64,000 nt of DNA from JAPLUA01 sp964625855 (GTDB taxonomy: Bacteria > Verrucomicrobiota > Verrucomicrobiia > Limisphaerales > UBA8199): positions 124,001 through 188,000 of the forward strand of contig CAZVFC010000010.1 of NCBI GenBank assembly GCA_964625855.1, read 5' to 3'. The position numbers and the translations under genes were made by a program. Shown piece after piece: positions 59,559 through 64,000 of this stretch. The notes under the pieces were generated by a model, which searched no databases, had not been told where the DNA came from, and saw nothing but the letters and a program-made list of their open reading frames with translations. Numbering within the stretch: position 1 is the stretch's first letter; the number at the start of each line of letters is the position of its first letter.

Positions 59559-62500
59559 CTAGGGAGAGGAGACAAGCTTCTGAAACTCCGGCATTTGCCG
59601 CAGCGCGGCGAAGCGATCCTCCTTCCGCGCCGTGAGGAGCAGGTTGCTGGCGGCGGGGTTGCTTTGCAGGCGTTTCGCGCTCAGGTCCAAGGCCTGCCGC
59701 AGCGCCACAATTCCCTCCGCCGGCTTGCCGATGCCGGCCTTCACTACTGCAAGGTCGTACCACGCCTCAGGACTGCCGGGCATGACCTTGGTCAGCTTCT
59801 CGAGCGCCGTCTCGAGACGCGCCACGTTGCCCAGGCCGGCGTAAGTCGAAGCGGCGCTTAAGATCGTGCCCGGATCAACTTTTGGGTCGTTGACCAGCCG
59901 ATCCAGAGTCTGAAGGGCGGCATCGGTCTTGTTCACGTGGCGGTAGCCTTCCGCCAGGCCGAGAGCCGCCTGGAAGTTGGCGGGGTTGGCACGGGCGAGA
60001 ACTTCGAGTTTCTCGACCGTCTTCTGCAAGCCGTTGGTATTGCCAAAGCTGCTATACGCCTGGAGCAGGCCCCGGAACGCGCTGGCATCCGCATTCGGAT
60101 GGTTGAGCACGCCCTCGAGGACCCCCAGCGCGCGGTCGGTTTGCTGCATTTGCAGATAATCCCCAGCCAAGTCAAACGCGGCCTGGAAGTTGCCGGGGTT
60201 CTTGCGCACCGCTTCTTCCCGCTGCTGAAGATTGCTCCGGAATTGCTCGAAGCCGGCACTGTCCTTTTTGTATCTCCTGATGTTGTCCACCAGGTCCCGC
60301 ACCTGTCGATTGTAGGGGTCGAGCTTGAGGCAAGTCTGCGCCACCAGCAACGCGTCGTCAAAACGCTGGAGCTGCAGCAGGAGCTGGCAATACCGGAACA
60401 CCGCTTCGGGGCTGTAGGGGCAGAAGGCGAAAGCCTGGCGGAAGGTGAAATCGGCTTCCTTGAGCAGGCGCTGATACTCGGCATTGGATTTCGGACGATA
60501 CTCGGGCGGGGCTTGGGTGAGACGCCAGGCGTAAATGCCGCCGATCGAGCTGCGCAGCTTGGAGAAAGACTTCTGGCCGTCGTCATCGTGCAGGAACTTG
60601 CGGTCGCCGGTGAAGCCGGTCAGGTCGTGGCGCAGGTAGGTCTTCTCGATCCAATCGGTGATCTCCTTCACCGGGGTGTCGTAGTCAATAATGTCCCCGG
60701 TCAGACGCGTGGAGAACTGCTTCCAAAACTCATGGTCTTTGGCCAGGACTTCCTCCGACAGGGACGCCAACGGCTGGCGGTTGATCTTCATGATGATCCC
60801 AAACGGAGTCAGGTAAGGATACATCCAGTCCAGCGGGAAACTCTCCTCGACGAAGAACTCGTTCTTGGGATTGTGGTCGAAGATCACCTTGGTGAGCAGG
60901 CCGTTGATGTTCATCACCGCGACCTGCCCGGAAACCTGCACGCGGTTGTCAATGACCTTTACGTCCTCGCCCGGTTTGAGCTGATTGAGCTGCATGCGCT
61001 TCGAGGCGTCTGCCATGTAGTCCTGGAAACAGCGCTGGGAGTCCTCGGGCGAGGGGATGTAAATCTCCCGGTCGGGGTAAACGCCCCCCAGGCTCTTGGT
61101 GATTTCCTTTGGGTAGGCCGCTTCGAGCAACAGCCGGTTCAGCCGGATGCGCGTCCAGCTCTGCGGATTCTCTTTGATGAAGTCAGCAAGGTATTCGGAG
61201 AGCGCGACCTGCTTGAACCGCTCGGGATCATACAGCGGGCCGGTCTTCGAGAGCTCGGCGATCTCTTGGGTGAGCCGCTCCTGTTCCTGGCGGAGCCGCT
61301 TGGACGTGCTGCCGTCCGCGATGTCCTGGTCCACGGCCTCTTTCTTCCGTTTCCTGGCGGTGAGCTGTTCTTTGATTTGGAGCTCCCGCTCCAGCAGCCG
61401 GTTGAGGTCCTGGCAAAGATTGCGACGCAACTTCTCGGGGGCCTTTTGGCTCGCGAGCAGTTGCTGGGTCTCGGGAGTGAGGTTTTCGTACAAATACTTT
61501 GAAACCGGGTCCTGTTGTGCGCCCGGTCGCAGCCGGGCCGCGAAGGCCTCAAGGTCGGTGAAGGCTTTCTCGTCGAACCAGGAAGTATAGGTGCGACGGC
61601 GCTTCTCGATACGCGCCCCGAGCTTGGTGAAGAACCGATCCAGCGGCTGCACCGCCTTGGCGAGCAGGTTCGTTTGGTATTCCTTGTCCTTAAGGGCGGT
61701 CCGCGCCAACTCGCTGAAGAACGGCGGATCAATCTGCGTGCTGCGGTTGTAATGCGCGCGGATGTAACAGAGGTAGGTGCCGTCGGCCAGGGCGTTTTGC
61801 GTGATGATATAGACATCGCGCCGGTCGAACTTCTGATCCTCGGCGGGCTGGCAATGGTGCGGGGTGAAGCTCTCACAGAAGATGATGTAGGTAGGGCAGA
61901 ACCGGCCCGGATCGGTGCCGCCGAAAAGCACGGCGTCTTTGGTCATCTCGGGATAGATCGGCTTGCCGTCGGCGCCCTTGAAGGGTGGAGTGAACATGTC
62001 GTGGCCGAACCAGTATCCGAACCAGTGGTTGCGCTGGTCGCTCTTGAACCAGTGGGCCAGGCCCGAGTACAGCGGCATCGCGCCAAAGAGCGTCAGCGCA
62101 ATGAACAGTGGAGCGCGCTGGCGATACAGCACGAGCGCAAACACGAAACCGAGCGAGATGGCCAGGAGCAGAAGGTTGGCGTAAATGGGCAGGCCGAATT
62201 GGTTCTTGGCGAAGGCCCGGGCGATCCAGTGAATCAGCTCCGACGGGCTCAGCGGGCTGTCCGGGCCGGCGGGGCCGAAGTAATGCTTACCCGTGGTATC
62301 CCAGAGGAAAAAGATCGCCAGCAAGACGGCAACGATGCCGCCGGCCAGGCCCCACAACCGGAACTTCTGGTAATGCGTGGCCATGAAGGCGGCGGTGAGG
62401 GCCAGGCCGTAACCGATGAGGCAGGCCACAATGGTATGCGAGGAGCAGAGGAAGACCTTGATAAGGTCGGCGGAAGCCCGGTCCGGCGTGGGATTAAGCA

Positions 62501-63794
62501 GGATCATCAGCAGCGCCCCCAGGCAAACGTACATGGCGGCCAGGGCGATGATCCATGCGCGCTCGCGCTTCTGCATTTTGAAGAAGAACACCAGGGGTAC
62601 CAGGGCGATAAAAGTGTACACCCAAGTGAACTCCGCGGCGGCACCCTCGATCAGCATGCCCAACTGGCTGACGAAGCGGAATGGTTCCGTGATCAGGTTG
62701 GTCGGGTTGGGCTGCTCGTATTGCCCGCGGCTGATGGCATGGAAGAAACCCTCCACGGTGCGCGGGTAGCCCCATTGCATCGGCGGGTTGGTCATGCCCG
62801 AAACCGCCATGTAGAGATAAAACGACACTCCCAATCCCCAGAGTCCGGCCATGATTAGAACCTGCTTCCAGTAGGTGCCCAGGCCTTTGGTCCGAACGGC
62901 CAGCCAGATGCTGGCGGCAAGGGAACCCCACCCTACGGCGGTGAAGATAATCATCATTCCCTGCTTGACCCCGAGATTGTGGAAGATGTGGTCGCCGGTT
63001 ACCGCCAGGATGACATAGTCGAGCACGTAAACAATGAAGTTGCCCAGGAAAATATCGCGGCCCAACCGGGGATTGCCGGCGGCGAGAGCCACCTCGATGC
63101 CCAACGCGGCCACGAGCAAGCTTTGGTGCAGGGTCATGCAGACCCCGAACAGGAAGGCGGCCCAATAGGCATAGCGCAACTGGTGCGGCGCGTAAATCCA
63201 GCGCATCAGGCACACCAGCACGGCCAGGAACCACGGCACGCTGGTAACCGCGATGCGGTTTACCACCACTGACTCTTTCCACATGAAGCCGTCGAGGCCC
63301 AAGAGCAGTCCGGCGGACACGGCGCAGACCAGACAGATGGCGCTTTCCCATTTGCCGGTCATCTCCTTCAGTTCCTCGATTCCCTCCATGAACATGCTGC
63401 TGCCGCGCGACACCATGAGCGCGAGCAGGCCGCAGGCCATCGCCCCGGAGAATGCCTGCCCTACCGAGACGCGCCAGGCCATGTTGCCGATGGGCAGCAG
63501 GGTGGTCCACAGCCAGCTATAGATAGACCACACCGGGTAACCGGGCGGGTGCGGAATACCGGCATAGAACGCCCCCGTCACCAGCTCCCCGGAGTCCTCG
63601 AGCGTCAACTGGGGAGCCAAGGTAATGAGATAGACCGTCCAGACCACGGCGAAAGTGATGGCCATGGCCAACCAGTCCATCTTGCGGAAAAGCGGCGGAA
63701 CGGCTAACGGCGCGGGCGCGGCCACAGGCGGCGGCGGCGATTTCACCGGCTTGCGAATGTCGCGCTCGGGCGTCTTAGGTTTCGGCGTACTCAT
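59559..63794 (-). CDS. DUF2723 (GT-C-like) membrane protein with C-terminal TPR repeats
   Basis: 1411 residues from ATG 63794 (another start 21 nt upstream). The N-terminal half has a DUF2723 region: TLAPQLTLEDSGELVTGAFY and AGIPHPPGYPVWSIY, with the acidic residues of GT-C glycosyltransferases, and over ten transmembrane helices up to about residue 600. A large soluble region then follows (about 640-1120), and from about 1150 TPR repeats (EAVFRYCQLLLQLQRFDDAL, QAAFDLAGDYLQMQQTDRAL, DRLVNDPKVDPGTILSAAST). In related bacteria DUF2723 proteins are proposed protein O-glycosyltransferases. The C-terminus is complete. A gene of unusual length; no partner adjacent. Confidence 0.93.
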   Translation of the reverse strand: MSTPKPKTPERDIRKPVKSPPPPVAAPAPLAVPPLFRKMDWLAMAITFAVVWTVYLITLAPQLTLEDSGELVTGAFYAGIPHPPGYPVWSIYSWLWTTLLPIGNMAWRVSVGQAFSGAMACGLLALMVSRGSSMFMEGIEELKEMTGKWESAICLVCAVSAGLLLGLDGFMWKESVVVNRIAVTSVPWFLAVLVCLMRWIYAPHQLRYAYWAAFLFGVCMTLHQSLLVAALGIEVALAAGNPRLGRDIFLGNFIVYVLDYVILAVTGDHIFHNLGVKQGMMIIFTAVGWGSLAASIWLAVRTKGLGTYWKQVLIMAGLWGLGVSFYLYMAVSGMTNPPMQWGYPRTVEGFFHAISRGQYEQPNPTNLITEPFRFVSQLGMLIEGAAAEFTWVYTFIALVPLVFFFKMQKRERAWIIALAAMYVCLGALLMILLNPTPDRASADLIKVFLCSSHTIVACLIGYGLALTAAFMATHYQKFRLWGLAGGIVAVLLAIFFLWDTTGKHYFGPAGPDSPLSPSELIHWIARAFAKNQFGLPIYANLLLLAISLGFVFALVLYRQRAPLFIALTLFGAMPLYSGLAHWFKSDQRNHWFGYWFGHDMFTPPFKGADGKPIYPEMTKDAVLFGGTDPGRFCPTYIIFCESFTPHHCQPAEDQKFDRRDVYIITQNALADGTYLCYIRAHYNRSTQIDPPFFSELARTALKDKEYQTNLLAKAVQPLDRFFTKLGARIEKRRRTYTSWFDEKAFTDLEAFAARLRPGAQQDPVSKYLYENLTPETQQLLASQKAPEKLRRNLCQDLNRLLERELQIKEQLTARKRKKEAVDQDIADGSTSKRLRQEQERLTQEIAELSKTGPLYDPERFKQVALSEYLADFIKENPQSWTRIRLNRLLLEAAYPKEITKSLGGVYPDREIYIPSPEDSQRCFQDYMADASKRMQLNQLKPGEDVKVIDNRVQVSGQVAVMNINGLLTKVIFDHNPKNEFFVEESFPLDWMYPYLTPFGIIMKINRQPLASLSEEVLAKDHEFWKQFSTRLTGDIIDYDTPVKEITDWIEKTYLRHDLTGFTGDRKFLHDDDGQKSFSKLRSSIGGIYAWRLTQAPPEYRPKSNAEYQRLLKEADFTFRQAFAFCPYSPEAVFRYCQLLLQLQRFDDALLVAQTCLKLDPYNRQVRDLVDNIRRYKKDSAGFEQFRSNLQQREEAVRKNPGNFQAAFDLAGDYLQMQQTDRALGVLEGVLNHPNADASAFRGLLQAYSSFGNTNGLQKTVEKLEVLARANPANFQAALGLAEGYRHVNKTDAALQTLDRLVNDPKVDPGTILSAASTYAGLGNVARLETALEKLTKVMPGSPEAWYDLAVVKAGIGKPAEGIVALRQALDLSAKRLQSNPAASNLLLTARKEDRFAALRQMPEFQKLVSSP

Positions 63795-64000
63795 TTGTGC
63801 TTGAATAGACACCATAACCAGCCGAATCCGTGTAAAGCCAGCCGAAATTTGCCTCGCGCCCGCCCAAAAGTGATGACCTCTAAAATGGTTGGAACGCGTC
63901 TTACGTGCTCCACAACCACTTACGCCCTGCCCAAGTGTCCGGTGGAAGTAGTTGCCCAGTATTCCATTCTTAAATGTTCTCTCCTATGCAGGACCACAAA

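Overview
This is a GC-rich bacterial chromosome segment, most likely from the phylum Verrucomicrobiota (Limisphaerales/Pedosphaera-like). That placement is an inference from gene content. It rests on an exported protein starting with a TFTYQGRL-type head, an LVIVD-repeat protein, a very large DUF2723/TPR membrane protein, a Tat-exported Gfo/Idh/MocA oxidoreductase, a Uma2 protein, PF09720-like addiction-module antitoxins, and 'TNL...W' type C-terminal domains on secreted proteins. I found no rRNA, tRNA or CRISPR array.

Layout. 1-8166 (minus): the 5' part of an exported protein, then a cluster made of a giant two-domain BadF-type ATPase/activase (split by an apparent one-base deletion near 5662), a B12-binding radical SAM protein, and two membrane-anchored proteins with acyl-carrier-like tails. 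8763-10698 (minus): tatC with an enlarged first loop, and a slipin. 11117-14126 (minus): a cupin and a three-domain fusion of peroxiredoxin, methyltransferase and O-methyltransferase. 14255-20212 (minus): a U32 'peptidase' (RlhA-like), then the overlapping genes CPBP protease, thiL, tsaE and tsaB. 20488-25113: a DUF255 thioredoxin-domain lipoprotein, a small unknown protein, an Rrf2 regulator and an exported alpha/beta hydrolase.

25347-29712 is a toxin-antitoxin graveyard. The small (antitoxin-like) genes are mostly readable, while hipA, a RelE-type toxin and a PIN toxin have each lost part of their coding sequence. An LVIVD-repeat protein follows, then a compact two-gene cassette of a Zn-finger DNA methyltransferase and a PD-(D/E)XK nuclease-like protein (32416-35638). 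Copies of a TGTAAA-type repeat lie on both sides of these blocks. 36476-49884: polX, a Uma2 protein, a GNAT, a Tat-exported unknown, thiD, a hydantoinase-type amidohydrolase, an intact RHH/PIN toxin-antitoxin pair, a secreted SGNH plus GH99-like fusion, a sulfatase remnant and a dicarboxylate symporter. 50334-63794: a methyltransferase, a Gfo/Idh oxidoreductase, an unknown exported protein, a DUF4388 response regulator with a roadblock-like partner, a HEAT-repeat protein, an M42 peptidase, a zinc alcohol dehydrogenase, a PEBP-family protein and the DUF2723/TPR protein.

A theme across the window is short-period repeat DNA. Arrays with a 7-nt period, in three sequence families, sit between genes and also inside tsaE and the U32 gene without breaking the frame. 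Two near-identical-architecture 9-bp mini-hairpins and two long perfect inverted repeats (23 bp and 28 bp arms) are also present. The most promising leads are the peroxiredoxin-methyltransferase-methyltransferase fusion, the methyltransferase/nuclease cassette with its flanking repeats, the repeated toxin-side deletions, and the heptamer repeats inside essential genes.
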